Source of the DNA: CAZZKG01 sp964654825
Lineage (GTDB): Bacteria > Gemmatimonadota > CAZMKB01
DNA: 8,866 bases
Assembly (NCBI GenBank): GCA_964654825.1
Contig: CAZZKG010000100.1
Span: 1 to 8,866 of the forward strand
Direction: 5' to 3'
Within the stretch, counting starts at the first letter, position 1. Each line of letters begins with the position of its first letter. A program made the position numbers and the translations under genes. The notes beneath the pieces are model-generated. The model did no database searches. It was not told the origin of the DNA and saw nothing but the letters and a program-made list of their open reading frames with translations. This document shows positions 1 through 7,319 of the stretch, piece after piece.

Positions 1-31
1 TATCTCTTGAATACAACATGTAGTAGTTACC

Positions 32-102
32 TTACTAAAGTGGATACCCCCAAAATATAATTCGCTTGACAGTTTTTTTAGCCTAACTATATACTTTAGT
101 AA
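32..102. repeat. 10-bp perfect inverted repeat flanking the CHAT gene promoter
   Basis: The left arm TTACTAAAGT (32-41) is the exact reverse complement of the right arm ACTTTAGTAA (93-102). The arms lie 51 bp apart. Between them sits the -35 box, and the right arm overlaps the end of the -10 box and the probable transcription start. Such a placement would suit paired operator half-sites bound by a repressor that loops DNA. That role is inference; the repeat itself is read directly. Chance occurrence in AT-rich upstream DNA is possible. Confidence 0.4.
66..95 (+). promoter_or_regulatory. Probable sigma70 promoter of the TPR-CHAT gene
   Basis: A TTGACA -35 box (66-71) and a TATACT -10 box (90-95) are separated by 18 bp. 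Transcription would start near 102 and give a leader of about 20 nt before the ATG at 123. A second AT-rich match, TATAAT at 105-110, has no good -35 box and would leave almost no leader. Confidence 0.6.
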
Positions 103-112
103 TATTATAATC

Positions 113-117
113 GGAGG
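113..117 (+). promoter_or_regulatory. Ribosome binding site fixing the CHAT start at 123
   Basis: GGAGG lies 5 nt upstream of the ATG at 123. It supports a start that includes the signal peptide rather than an internal methionine. Confidence 0.7.
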
Positions 118-122
118 CCTTA

Positions 123-3071
123 ATGAGATCCGCTTATCAACAGCTCGTTATCACTGCCGTCCTGATTCTGTCATGGGTATCATTCGCAGCAGGAGGCACT
201 TCACCTTCAGATACAGCTATGGTAACAACAGAGACTGAAGATCTCATCAGAGAACTTCTGCAGCGGGCAGATTCCCTCAGCCAATTGAAGCAGGTAGATA
301 CAGCCATGGTCCTCAGCAGGTTGGTGCTGGAAAAAGCTGCCGAAGTATATGGAGAATCTGACTCAACTGTTGCTCACGCCATGAGTACCCTGGGTGAATG
401 TTACTACTATAAAGGTGATTTTGCTGAGGCTGAATCTCTCATGCTCAGGGGCCTTAAAATCCGAGAAACCCTCCTTGGCCCCGATCACGTGGATGTAGCA
501 GAGAGTAAAAACAATATTGCTGTCCTGTATCTAGACATGGGAAAATATACAGAGTCCGAGCGGTACTTTGAACAATCGCTCTCGATCTGGGAAAACGCCT
601 CAGATGACTACGATATAGATGTTGCTAAAAACCTCGCCAATCAAACCGGGCTCTACGTGAAGCTGGGCAGATATTCAAAGGCGGAAAAATTGTGTCTCAG
701 ATCTCTCGATATCAAGGAGAATATACTGGAACCCAGTGATATCGGTCTGGGTATCAGCTTCAACAACCTTGCGACGACATACAGATATCAGGGACGATAT
801 GTGGAAGCCCAATCCTACCAGATCAAAGCGAAAACCATATGGGAAAAAGCACCGATCTCCGATAACTGGTATGTCGGATTGGCACTGCACAACCAGGCAA
901 TGATTTTCAAAGACCAGAAAAAACACACAGAAGCTGACTCTTTTTTTGTTTTGGCACAAGACAACTTTGAGAAAACCCTTGGCTCAGAGCACCCGTATTT
1001 GGCTACTTGTTTGAACAATCGCGGGCAAAATTACACCGAACTGGGTTCTTATTCAAAGGCGGACAAGCTCATAAACCGGGCATTGTCGATAAACAAAAAT
1101 GTTCTAGGCCCTGAACACCCAAGCACAGGGGAAAATCTGCATTATCTCGCCTATAACTATATATGTCAGGAAAGATACCATGAGGCTGAGACGTTGCTGA
1201 AGCAGGCGCTGACTATCTGGGAGAATTCTTATGGCCCTGAACACCCCTACCTAGCCGAAAGCCTGAAAAGCCTGGCAAGGATCTATTACTCTCTGGGTGA
1301 ATTTGACAAGTGCCTACGGACATACATAAAATTCTTCGAATCCCGACAGGATTTCATCAATTATGTTTTTGCATCTGCATCGGAAGGCCAGAAGATGCGT
1401 TACATAGATAGATATCCTCTCATTGAAAATTCATTCCTCTCATTTGCGCTGAAGAACAACACGGCCAAATCCCGGCAAAAGGCGCTCGAGATGATCCTGA
1501 GAGGAAAAGCAGTTGTTTTCGATGCTGTTTCTGCTGAAAAAAGGATCGTTTCATGTTCCTATGATATCGTCCAACTGGCGGAACGGCACTCCTTGTTGAG
1601 CGGAGAACTTTCTGCACTGATACTGGCAGGGCCCGGACGTATGAAACAGGATATGTACCGGGCAAGGATACAAACGCTGAAGCACACGATAGGCTTGTTG
1701 GAAAATGATATGAGAACGAGCTGTTCGGAAATGAAGGACAGACTTGATTCAAAAAAATATACTGTTACCGATGTTTCTGATGTCCTCCCCGGGGACAGTA
1801 TGCTGTGGGAATTTATTAAATACCGACCGTACAGATTCGACACACCCGGAAGTGATACGGATAGAACCGGTCAGCCAAGATATCTCGCCTTCACTCTCGA
1901 TACCCGGGGAAACATCACACTGACAGACCTGGGGGATGCTGCCGAGATCGACAGCCTGGTGAGCATAGCCAGAAAGTTGATCTATGATGCCAGAAGAATT
2001 GTATATTCACCACTCATGGTTCAATCGGAGCGAAAGTTGGCGGAGGTTACGGGAGCCCTCTATACAATGATTTTCGCACCCCTGGAGACGAATTTACATG
2101 AGGGCAAAAACATCTTTGTCTCTCCCGATGGCCAACTCAATCTTTTACCGTTTGAGATACTTCCCACTCCGGATGGCAAATATGTTATTGAGAAATACAG
2201 GATCAGCTATCTCTCATCCGGAAGGGACCTCATCCGTTTTCAAAAGGTGGAAAAGCAATCGGATTGGGCGCTCGTTATGGCAGATCCCGACTTTAACACT
2301 CACCAAAAAGGTTTGTCCGGTAGGGATAATAAATCCTATCACGATTCGGAAGACGTTGTCTCTTTTATCGACGGACGGACACGTGGTGTAAACGAATGCC
2401 TGACTGAGCCTTTCTCGCCTCTTCCAAAAACACGCAAAGAATCACAATCGATCACCCGGACACTCAAGAAGAAAGCCAAATTAAAAATCAGTTCCTATTA
2501 TGGTGCTGATGCCCGTGAGAAGATATTAAAAGAAATATCCCAAGCACCGAAAGTCCTGCACCTGTCCACCCATGGATACTTCTGCAAGGACCTGGACTTT
2601 ACTTCGAATCGGTTACTTGAGAATCCCCTGTTGAGGTCTGGCCTGGCTATGGCCGGAGCCAACCGGTTGAAGGATGAGGGTGAAGAAGAGTTAAGACGAG
2701 AAGGTGAAGATGGGATCCTGACGGCATATGAAGTCTCCGGGCTGAATCTCACAGGGACAGAACTTGCAACTCTCTCTGCCTGCGAGACCGGTGTGGGTGA
2801 AATCAAGACAGGTGAGGGAGTTTTCAGTCTGCGTCGTGCTTTTCAATCTGCTGGTGCCAGGTCGGTTTTGATGAGTCTGTGGAAAGTGCCCGATGAGGAA
2901 ACCACCGAGCTGATGGATCAGTTTTATAAGAACTGGCTCGAGGGAGGGATGACCAAACAGGAAGCACTACGTCAATCTTCATTGAAAATCCTCAATAGTC
3001 TCCGTGAAAGATATGGAGTTGCCCACCCTTTTCTCTGGGGTGGGTTCGCACTGGCGGGAAATCCGAATTGA
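123..3071 (+). CDS. Exported TPR-CHAT domain protein (caspase-like protease candidate)
   Basis: The 982-residue product starts with a signal peptide (residues 1 to about 23, hydrophobic core LVITAVLILSWVSFAA). About eight 42-residue tetratricopeptide repeats of the kinesin-light-chain type follow (roughly 80-405), recognisable by recurring NN-LA-Y-GRY-EAE and GPEHP motifs. A helical linker (about 410-640) leads to a C-terminal CHAT domain (about 645-982). CHAT landmarks are IFVSPDGQLNLLPFEIL (664-680), VLHLSTHG with the presumed catalytic His817, SACETG with the presumed nucleophile Cys887, and SLWKVPDEET and HPFLWGGFALAGN near the end. CHAT domains are clan CD (caspase/separase-like) peptidases; TPRs usually bind the trigger or substrate. 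Export to the periplasm or surface follows from the signal peptide. Start choice rests on the GGAGG site. The gene has its own promoter and converges on the next gene, so no operon partner or substrate is indicated. Family assignment is secure; protease activity is inferred. Confidence 0.93.
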   Translation: MRSAYQQLVITAVLILSWVSFAAGGTSPSDTAMVTTETEDLIRELLQRADSLSQLKQVDTAMVLSRLVLEKAAEVYGESDSTVAHAMSTLGECYYYKGDFAEAESLMLRGLKIRETLLGPDHVDVAESKNNIAVLYLDMGKYTESERYFEQSLSIWENASDDYDIDVAKNLANQTGLYVKLGRYSKAEKLCLRSLDIKENILEPSDIGLGISFNNLATTYRYQGRYVEAQSYQIKAKTIWEKAPISDNWYVGLALHNQAMIFKDQKKHTEADSFFVLAQDNFEKTLGSEHPYLATCLNNRGQNYTELGSYSKADKLINRALSINKNVLGPEHPSTGENLHYLAYNYICQERYHEAETLLKQALTIWENSYGPEHPYLAESLKSLARIYYSLGEFDKCLRTYIKFFESRQDFINYVFASASEGQKMRYIDRYPLIENSFLSFALKNNTAKSRQKALEMILRGKAVVFDAVSAEKRIVSCSYDIVQLAERHSLLSGELSALILAGPGRMKQDMYRARIQTLKHTIGLLENDMRTSCSEMKDRLDSKKYTVTDVSDVLPGDSMLWEFIKYRPYRFDTPGSDTDRTGQPRYLAFTLDTRGNITLTDLGDAAEIDSLVSIARKLIYDARRIVYSPLMVQSERKLAEVTGALYTMIFAPLETNLHEGKNIFVSPDGQLNLLPFEILPTPDGKYVIEKYRISYLSSGRDLIRFQKVEKQSDWALVMADPDFNTHQKGLSGRDNKSYHDSEDVVSFIDGRTRGVNECLTEPFSPLPKTRKESQSITRTLKKKAKLKISSYYGADAREKILKEISQAPKVLHLSTHGYFCKDLDFTSNRLLENPLLRSGLAMAGANRLKDEGEEELRREGEDGILTAYEVSGLNLTGTELATLSACETGVGEIKTGEGVFSLRRAFQSAGARSVLMSLWKVPDEETTELMDQFYKNWLEGGMTKQEALRQSSLKILNSLRERYGVAHPFLWGGFALAGNPN

Positions 3072-3263
3072 TCCTCAGGTCACCTTACCGATTCACAATT
3101 CAATAAGATATCACCTCACTATGATACCTCTCTGTTCGGCTAAGAGTTCCCACCGCCAGCGCCCCGAGAGGGCTCTCATCTCCAAGCCTCTTCCTAATTT
3201 GCTTTCACATCCCCTTTGACAGCGCCAGTCAAGTACTCAGCGCCTGGCCTGGTGCACGTAAAG

Positions 3264-3292
3264 ACCCCCACCGTTTGTGTAACGATGGGGGT
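3264..3292. terminator. Stem-loop between convergent genes, possible bidirectional terminator
   Basis: ACCCCCACCGT (3264-3274) pairs with ACGATGGGGGT (3282-3292) across a 7-nt loop, with one C-A mismatch in 11 positions. It sits between the stop of the CHAT gene (3071) and the stop of the minus-strand gene (3343). No T-run follows on either strand, so an intrinsic terminator is not proven. The rest of the 3072-3342 gap shows nothing else I can support. Confidence 0.4.
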
Positions 3293-3342
3293 ATCAAGAA
3301 ATCAGTGACTATTCTGGTTCCTACACGACACTTGTACCGCAC

Positions 3343-4554
3343 CTATTGAGGATCGACGTTTATTACATCAAATCTTCGACCTCCCTGATGCTGCATCTCA
3401 ACGGTAAAGCGCAAATTATCATTGAGAATTACCGTCGGAATGTGAAGCTCTCCCGTTGCCGAATTAAACGTGGCCTCACAAGGTGGTGGAGGCGGTGGAG
3501 GTGTAAATCCGGAAAACTCAATATTGTCAATGTACCATCCAGAGCTTTCGCTGTAATAGTGGGCGGTGTGAAAAAAGGCAATCCTCACCGTTTCTCCCGC
3601 ATAGTCGGTGAGTTCCCTGCAGACATACGACCAGACGGAACTGTTATCCAGCTGATTGTCTATGGTTTCCCAGCTTGACCAATCACTTGTAGAGTCATTG
3701 TAGACAGAAACCTGTACATACGCGGCCTCGCCACCTGCATAGGAAAGCCAGTGCCGGAAGCAGAAAAATATTTCATCTCCACCTCCGATTTCAGGAAGGT
3801 TGAGCGTGGCACTTATCAATCGACTGTCGGTATCCGATGGATAACTCCCACCCAGAATCGTTCCAGCACACCGAACACCACCATATGCGCTGTCTGGCCC
3901 TGCTGTTGGTATCCCAACCTGCCAGACACCTCTGTCGGTATACCAATCGTTCCAGCCCGCCTCAAAACCCCCGATGAATCCCGGGACTTTTTGAATAATC
4001 TCGATATTGTCGATGTACCAGCCATAGCTTTCGCTGTAGTAATGAGCTGTGTGATAAAAAGCGATTCTCACCATTTCTCCTGCAAACTCTGTTATGTCGA
4101 CACCCCCACGCGACCAGGCTGGAGAGGAGTTAACGATTGAATTACCAACATTTGAGAAGTCAGACCACTCGCCGAGGTTTTCATCATAGTATGAAAGTTG
4201 GATATACCCCACCTCCCCTCCGGCATAAGAAAACCACTGCCAGAAATAGACAAAAATCTCTTCATCCCCGCTAACCTCAGATAGAATGATTGAAGGGCTT
4301 ATCAGGCGGCTGTCGGTATCAGATGGATAGTAACCATCTAAAACAGTCCCTGCGCACTGAGTACCGTTGTGCATTGTGTCAGGGCCGGCGGTAGGAGTGC
4401 CCACATCCCAGACACCATTGTCCGTGTACCACCCGTTCCAGCCATCTTCGAAGTCATACTCGTACAGTGTCACCGCACCTACAGTCTGAATAAAAAGAAA
4501 AAAAGTTAAAACGATCGAACATACAGTGAAAGATACGAACTGTTGCTTGTTCAC
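3343..4554 (-). CDS. Exported protein with two tandem jelly-roll-like modules
   Basis: The 403-residue product has a signal peptide (1 to about 27, core FTVCSIVLTFFLFIQTVGA). Two closely similar modules follow, residues 34-186 and 196-347. Each begins FE-GWN-WYTD-GVW-VG-PTAGPD and runs through CAGT-L-G-YPSDTDSRLIS to VRIAF-HTAHYYSES-GWYIDNIE. This pattern resembles the MAM-like or immune-inhibitor-A-like jelly-roll folds that bind carbohydrate or sit beside catalytic domains in secreted bacterial proteins. A seven-proline linker (352-358) leads to a 45-residue tail with ATFNSATGELHIP. No catalytic domain is seen, so a binding or adhesion role is likely but inferred. Start: GTG at 4554, preceded by AGGAGG 6 nt away. 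It is convergent with the CHAT gene and divergent from the beta-helix gene. The tail is not a typical type IX sorting domain, so anchoring or release is unclear. Confidence 0.85.
   Translation of the reverse strand: MNKQQFVSFTVCSIVLTFFLFIQTVGAVTLYEYDFEDGWNGWYTDNGVWDVGTPTAGPDTMHNGTQCAGTVLDGYYPSDTDSRLISPSIILSEVSGDEEIFVYFWQWFSYAGGEVGYIQLSYYDENLGEWSDFSNVGNSIVNSSPAWSRGGVDITEFAGEMVRIAFYHTAHYYSESYGWYIDNIEIIQKVPGFIGGFEAGWNDWYTDRGVWQVGIPTAGPDSAYGGVRCAGTILGGSYPSDTDSRLISATLNLPEIGGGDEIFFCFRHWLSYAGGEAAYVQVSVYNDSTSDWSSWETIDNQLDNSSVWSYVCRELTDYAGETVRIAFFHTAHYYSESSGWYIDNIEFSGFTPPPPPPPCEATFNSATGELHIPTVILNDNLRFTVEMQHQGGRRFDVINVDPQ
3514..4455 (-). repeat. Tandem internal duplication within the jelly-roll gene
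   Basis: Module A is encoded by 3997-4455 and module B by 3514-3969. The similarity is visible in DNA as well: 3520-3600 and 4000-4080 share long blocks, for example GCTTTCGCTGTA in both. The copies have diverged at many third positions but keep length and order, as expected of a selected duplication. Confidence 0.75.
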
Positions 4555-4560
4555 TTTTGA

Positions 4561-4566
4561 CCTCCT
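4561..4566 (-). promoter_or_regulatory. Ribosome binding site that decides a GTG start
   Basis: Read on the minus strand, AGGAGG lies 6 nt upstream of the GTG at 4554. The nearby upstream ATG (minus strand, 4570-4568) overlaps this site and is out of frame, so GTG is the better start. Confidence 0.75.
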
Positions 4567-4624
4567 TCATTATATTTGTGGCTTTTCGCAGATACCGGAA
4601 ATTGCAGCAAAATAGAAGACTCAC

Positions 4625-4644
4625 CAACTGAATTGACTCAGTTG
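4625..4644. repeat. 7-bp inverted repeat upstream of the jelly-roll gene
   Basis: CAACTGA (4625-4631) and TCAGTTG (4638-4644) are exact reverse complements around a 6-nt spacer. The repeat lies about 70 bp upstream of the GTG start of the minus-strand gene, where an operator would be plausible. No regulator is visible in the window. Confidence 0.3.
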
Positions 4645-4979
4645 TTACACCTGATATTCGATCACAAAATCAGTTTACTTTGCGTGTCGATCATATTTCA
4701 TCCACCTCCTTTGGTCTAATGACTGTCCGAGAAAGGGGTATCGACAAATCAGAACTGTTCCTTCCTCTCTATCAATGTCTACAAATTCTGATATCTTACA
4801 AGTCGATAAATATTGAGCATTAATTATTACCCAGGTGGGAGACGAGCCAATCTCAGGGAGGAATTTCAGCGAACGGAGCTGCAAGGTCATCAGGATCTCA
4901 ATGGATTTACTGTGGTCGTCAGGATTCCAACGACATTGTCTTCCAAGAGGAAATTCGATCCTGATGTTATTTCATTCGG

Positions 4980-5008
4980 TTGACATGCTGTGTTGAGTAC
5001 AATATAAT
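4980..5008 (+). promoter_or_regulatory. Consensus sigma70 promoter of the beta-helix gene
   Basis: TTGACA (4980-4985) and TATAAT (5003-5008) are both perfect consensus hexamers with an optimal 17-bp spacer. Transcription would start near 5015. The next intact gene downstream on this strand starts at 5244, so the leader would be about 230 nt. Confidence 0.72.
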
Positions 5009-5014
5009 CAGAAC

Positions 5015-5243
5015 CCAGAAGGAGGGAGAACTATTAAATGCGGTATCGAACAACTGATAGTTAGTTTGACGAGGTAAGCTAAGAGGATTACCCCTAATTT
5101 TCCCATGATTGTAAGATTTCGTCCAAATAGTGACATATACTGGTTAGGAAGGAGGAATAATTTACGGCGTCGATTTATCAAAGAATCTGATTTGCTGCAC
5201 GTTCGTTTGTCGTTTGAGGTTCTTTCAAAGAGGAGGTTTGAAA
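5015..5243 (+). promoter_or_regulatory. Long 5' leader of the beta-helix gene with a mini-ORF
   Basis: The inferred leader holds three Shine-Dalgarno-like tracts: AGGAGG at 5020-5025, AAGGAGG at 5149-5155 and AGGAGG at 5231-5236. The first is 12 nt upstream of an ATG (5038) that opens an eight-codon frame, MRYRTTDS, ending at 5064. A weak stem can form between GGTAA (5073-5077) and TTACC (5088-5092). I recognise no known riboswitch. A regulatory role for the leader is inference from its length and content. Confidence 0.35.
5231..5236 (+). promoter_or_regulatory. Ribosome binding site that selects ATG 5244
   Basis: AGGAGG ends 7 nt before the ATG at 5244. This favours a 626-residue product over a TTG at 5214 in the same frame. 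The ATG start also places the signal peptide at the very N-terminus. Confidence 0.85.
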
Positions 5244-7124
5244 ATGTCCAGAAACATCGTACTATCAATCTTCATCTGCCTGCTCATACTCACCACCGGC
5301 ACAGTCCAGGGAGGCACCCTTTATGTACCTGAGCAGTACCCGTTGATCCAGACAGCAATAGATTCGGCTTCCTACGGAGACATCGTGAATGTTGGTCCCG
5401 GGACCTATTCCCCTTCGACGAATGGTGAGTCTTTCCCCATTGTTATGAAAAATGGCGTAACCCTCATGAGCCGAGACGAGGCGATTAGCACCATTATCGA
5501 TGCGGAACAGACGAACACGGTGCTACAATGCATTTCTCTGGATAAGAACACGACAATCAGGGGCTTTACGATCAGACACGGATCAGCTTTTAATGCTGGC
5601 GGCCTCTACTGCGAGAACTCGTCGATGATTATTGAGGACAACATCATCAGCGAAAACGATGCCACAGGCGGACAAACCGGCAAAGGGGGAGGTCTCTACA
5701 TTCTTTCCTGTGATTCCATTCAGGTGAGGAACAACAGCATCTCGGGGAATTATGTGTATGGGTATCATTATAGTGAAAATGATGCGAGGGCATATGCATA
5801 TGGCGGGGGGATTTATTGTGAATCCTCACATCCCATCATTGCAGACAACTCAATAACAGGTAATTCAAGTTATGCATATTCTTCTTATGGTGGTTATGTA
5901 GGTAGTGCTTATTCCTATAGCTACGGGGCAGGCATCTACTGTAAAACATCTTCACCACAACTCGGGAATAATGTAATCATGACAAACAGCACTTCAGCAT
6001 ACGGTCGAAGCGGGGATACCGCCCTTGGAGGAGGCTTCTATTGTACCTCAGCCACTGAGGCGATGATACATGGCAACCTTATCCAGTCCAACACCGCTAC
6101 CGATGAGGGAGGTGGAATCTACGTTCACACCAGCGGCGGACTCCGGTCACCCTTTGAGATCGTTCAGAACAAAATCTCCGGGAACAGCTCCGACGTTGGT
6201 GCCGGTATCCGGTGTGTCGATGCCTCACCCACAATCATTGACAATCTGATCTCAGAGAACACTTCAAACAATTATGGGGGTGGTATCAGTTGTTACCAGT
6301 CAGGATCAGACATCAAGGAAAACACCATCATCGACAACACGAGTGAAATGGGTGGAGGGATTCACTGCGAACAGTCAACGGGTATGCCGGAGATATCCGA
6401 TAACATGATCGTTGATAACGATGGTTCTGAAGGTGCCGGCATCTACCTCACCTCATCCTCACCCTTGATGCAAACCAACACCTGGTATCAAAACTTTGCC
6501 GTCCAGGAAGGTGGGGCTGTCTGGACGAGCAGCTCGGAACCATGGATCATTGAAAACAAGATCATCAGCAATATGTCTCCCACGGGAGGTGCTTTCTACA
6601 CGACCGGAAGTCAGCTACCGACCATCGGCTGTGGTGGCGATGATCTCAGGAACGACATCTACTCAAATGGGACGAACAGCGTTTACAATGCTTCTTCCAG
6701 TAATCTCCCCATGGAGTACAACTGGTGGGGATCCTCACCGCCAGACACTTCGAGATTCTACGGTCCCATAGATTGCGAACCCTGGTCTGAGACGCCCGGT
6801 TATCCGATTTGTGTACTTTTGCTTCCCGAAAACACAAGTCTGTCAGAAGGAGACGATCTTGTTTATGAAGTAAAACTTCTCAATGAATCAAATAGCCCTC
6901 AGACATTCGATGCGTGGACAGAGGTGACCTTGCCGAATGGATATGTTTATCCCTTATTGGGGCCGGTTCGGGTCACTACTCCGCCCGGGTACGAATTCAT
7001 TAAAAGCTATACGAATTCAATCCCGCCTTTTGCGCCTTCCGGTCTCTACCTTTTTACTGCAAAAATCGGGACCTACCCTGATCAGGTGACCGATTATGCA
7101 ATGTTCCATTTCTACATTGAGTAA
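5244..7124 (+). CDS. Exported right-handed parallel beta-helix protein
   Basis: The 626-residue product begins with a signal peptide (1 to about 23, core IVLSIFICLLILTTG, probable cleavage after VQG). The segment TLYVPEQYPLIQTAID, then GDIVNVGPGTY (25-55), is the DUF1565-type start of pectin-lyase-like helices. About ten coils follow to residue 515, each with a GGGIYC-like turn and an N-I-I-SGN turn. Cysteines 123, 192, 233, 267, 324, 350 and 375 recur at the same position and probably form an internal ladder. The helix closes with EYNWWGSSPPDT (491-502). The last 100 residues form an Ig-like tail with WTEVTLPNG and KIGTYPDQV, a module often found at the end of exported proteins in FCB-related bacteria. 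Such helices bind or cleave polysaccharide or act as surface adhesins; no catalytic residues are assignable here. It has its own promoter. Confidence 0.88.
   Translation: MSRNIVLSIFICLLILTTGTVQGGTLYVPEQYPLIQTAIDSASYGDIVNVGPGTYSPSTNGESFPIVMKNGVTLMSRDEAISTIIDAEQTNTVLQCISLDKNTTIRGFTIRHGSAFNAGGLYCENSSMIIEDNIISENDATGGQTGKGGGLYILSCDSIQVRNNSISGNYVYGYHYSENDARAYAYGGGIYCESSHPIIADNSITGNSSYAYSSYGGYVGSAYSYSYGAGIYCKTSSPQLGNNVIMTNSTSAYGRSGDTALGGGFYCTSATEAMIHGNLIQSNTATDEGGGIYVHTSGGLRSPFEIVQNKISGNSSDVGAGIRCVDASPTIIDNLISENTSNNYGGGISCYQSGSDIKENTIIDNTSEMGGGIHCEQSTGMPEISDNMIVDNDGSEGAGIYLTSSSPLMQTNTWYQNFAVQEGGAVWTSSSEPWIIENKIISNMSPTGGAFYTTGSQLPTIGCGGDDLRNDIYSNGTNSVYNASSSNLPMEYNWWGSSPPDTSRFYGPIDCEPWSETPGYPICVLLLPENTSLSEGDDLVYEVKLLNESNSPQTFDAWTEVTLPNGYVYPLLGPVRVTTPPGYEFIKSYTNSIPPFAPSGLYLFTAKIGTYPDQVTDYAMFHFYIE
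5751..5927 (+). other. Tyr/Ser/Ala/Gly-rich expansions within the beta-helix
   Basis: Residues 170-187 and 207-228 interrupt the regular coils with low-complexity runs such as YVYGYHYSENDARAYAYGG and SYAYSSYGGYVGSAYSYSYG. Tyrosine is written mostly as TAT here, while TAC is usual in the flanking coils, and the DNA is more AT-rich. These are likely loops projecting from the helix at the turn before each GGGIYC motif. Confidence 0.65.
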
Positions 7125-7132
7125 AGGAAGGA

Positions 7133-7146
7133 GAACCTGGCGGTTC
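7133..7146 (+). other. Short hairpin just after the beta-helix stop
   Basis: GAACC (7133-7137) and GGTTC (7142-7146) form a perfect 5-bp stem with a 4-nt loop 9 nt after the stop codon. No T-run follows, so a role in termination or mRNA 3'-end stability is only possible. Confidence 0.25.
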
Positions 7147-7290
7147 AATTGACGTGGATGTTTCTCGAATGCGTCGTGGGGATTCACAGGCATCACCTGA
7201 CAGAGGATACCGATGCCCAGAAAAATTCAGCCCCACGGCGCATCTTTCAAAGTTTGAGAATCAGGATGGACTCAGCGACAGGAGAACGGA

Positions 7291-7319
7291 CGGTCTGTAG
7301 ATATCCCTGATACAGACCG
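7291..7319. repeat. 9-bp perfect inverted repeat, possible terminator stem
   Basis: CGGTCTGTA (7291-7299) and TACAGACCG (7311-7319) are exact reverse complements around an 11-nt spacer. It is the strongest stem downstream of the beta-helix stop (7124) but lacks a T-run on either strand. It might end transcription of that gene or be a relic of rearrangement. Confidence 0.35.

Larger units (their letters stand above)
4555..4979. other. Divergent intergenic stretch without a supported gene
   Basis: This gap contains the ribosome binding site of the minus-strand gene, a 7-bp inverted repeat (4625-4644) and a minus-strand frame open from about 4968 to its stop at 4675. The longest ATG-started part of that frame is 71 codons (4890-4675). 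The ATG has no convincing Shine-Dalgarno site and I recognise no family in the translation. It could be a gene remnant or chance. Confidence 0.4.

Noticed and set aside
3019..3046. CCCACCC...GGGTGGG hairpin near the end of the CHAT gene
   Set aside because: It lies inside the conserved coding motif AHPFLWGGF, so codon choice explains it.
123..4554. CHAT protease and the convergent jelly-roll gene as a protease-substrate defence pair
   Set aside because: They are convergent with separate signals, and nothing such as a cleavage motif or shared regulation links them. No nuclease, gasdermin or CRISPR component is present.
4569..4574. TATAAT on the minus strand just upstream of the jelly-roll gene
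   Set aside because: Transcription from it would start at or inside the Shine-Dalgarno site, and there is no matching -35 box.
5214..5243. TTG start at 5214 for the beta-helix gene
   Set aside because: The AGGAGG at 5231-5236 is correctly spaced only for ATG 5244, and the earlier start would put ten polar or basic residues before the signal peptide.
5105..5332. 75-codon plus-strand frame overlapping the start of the beta-helix gene
   Set aside because: It overlaps the signal-peptide region of the beta-helix gene in another frame, reads as low-quality basic sequence and has no good ribosome binding site.
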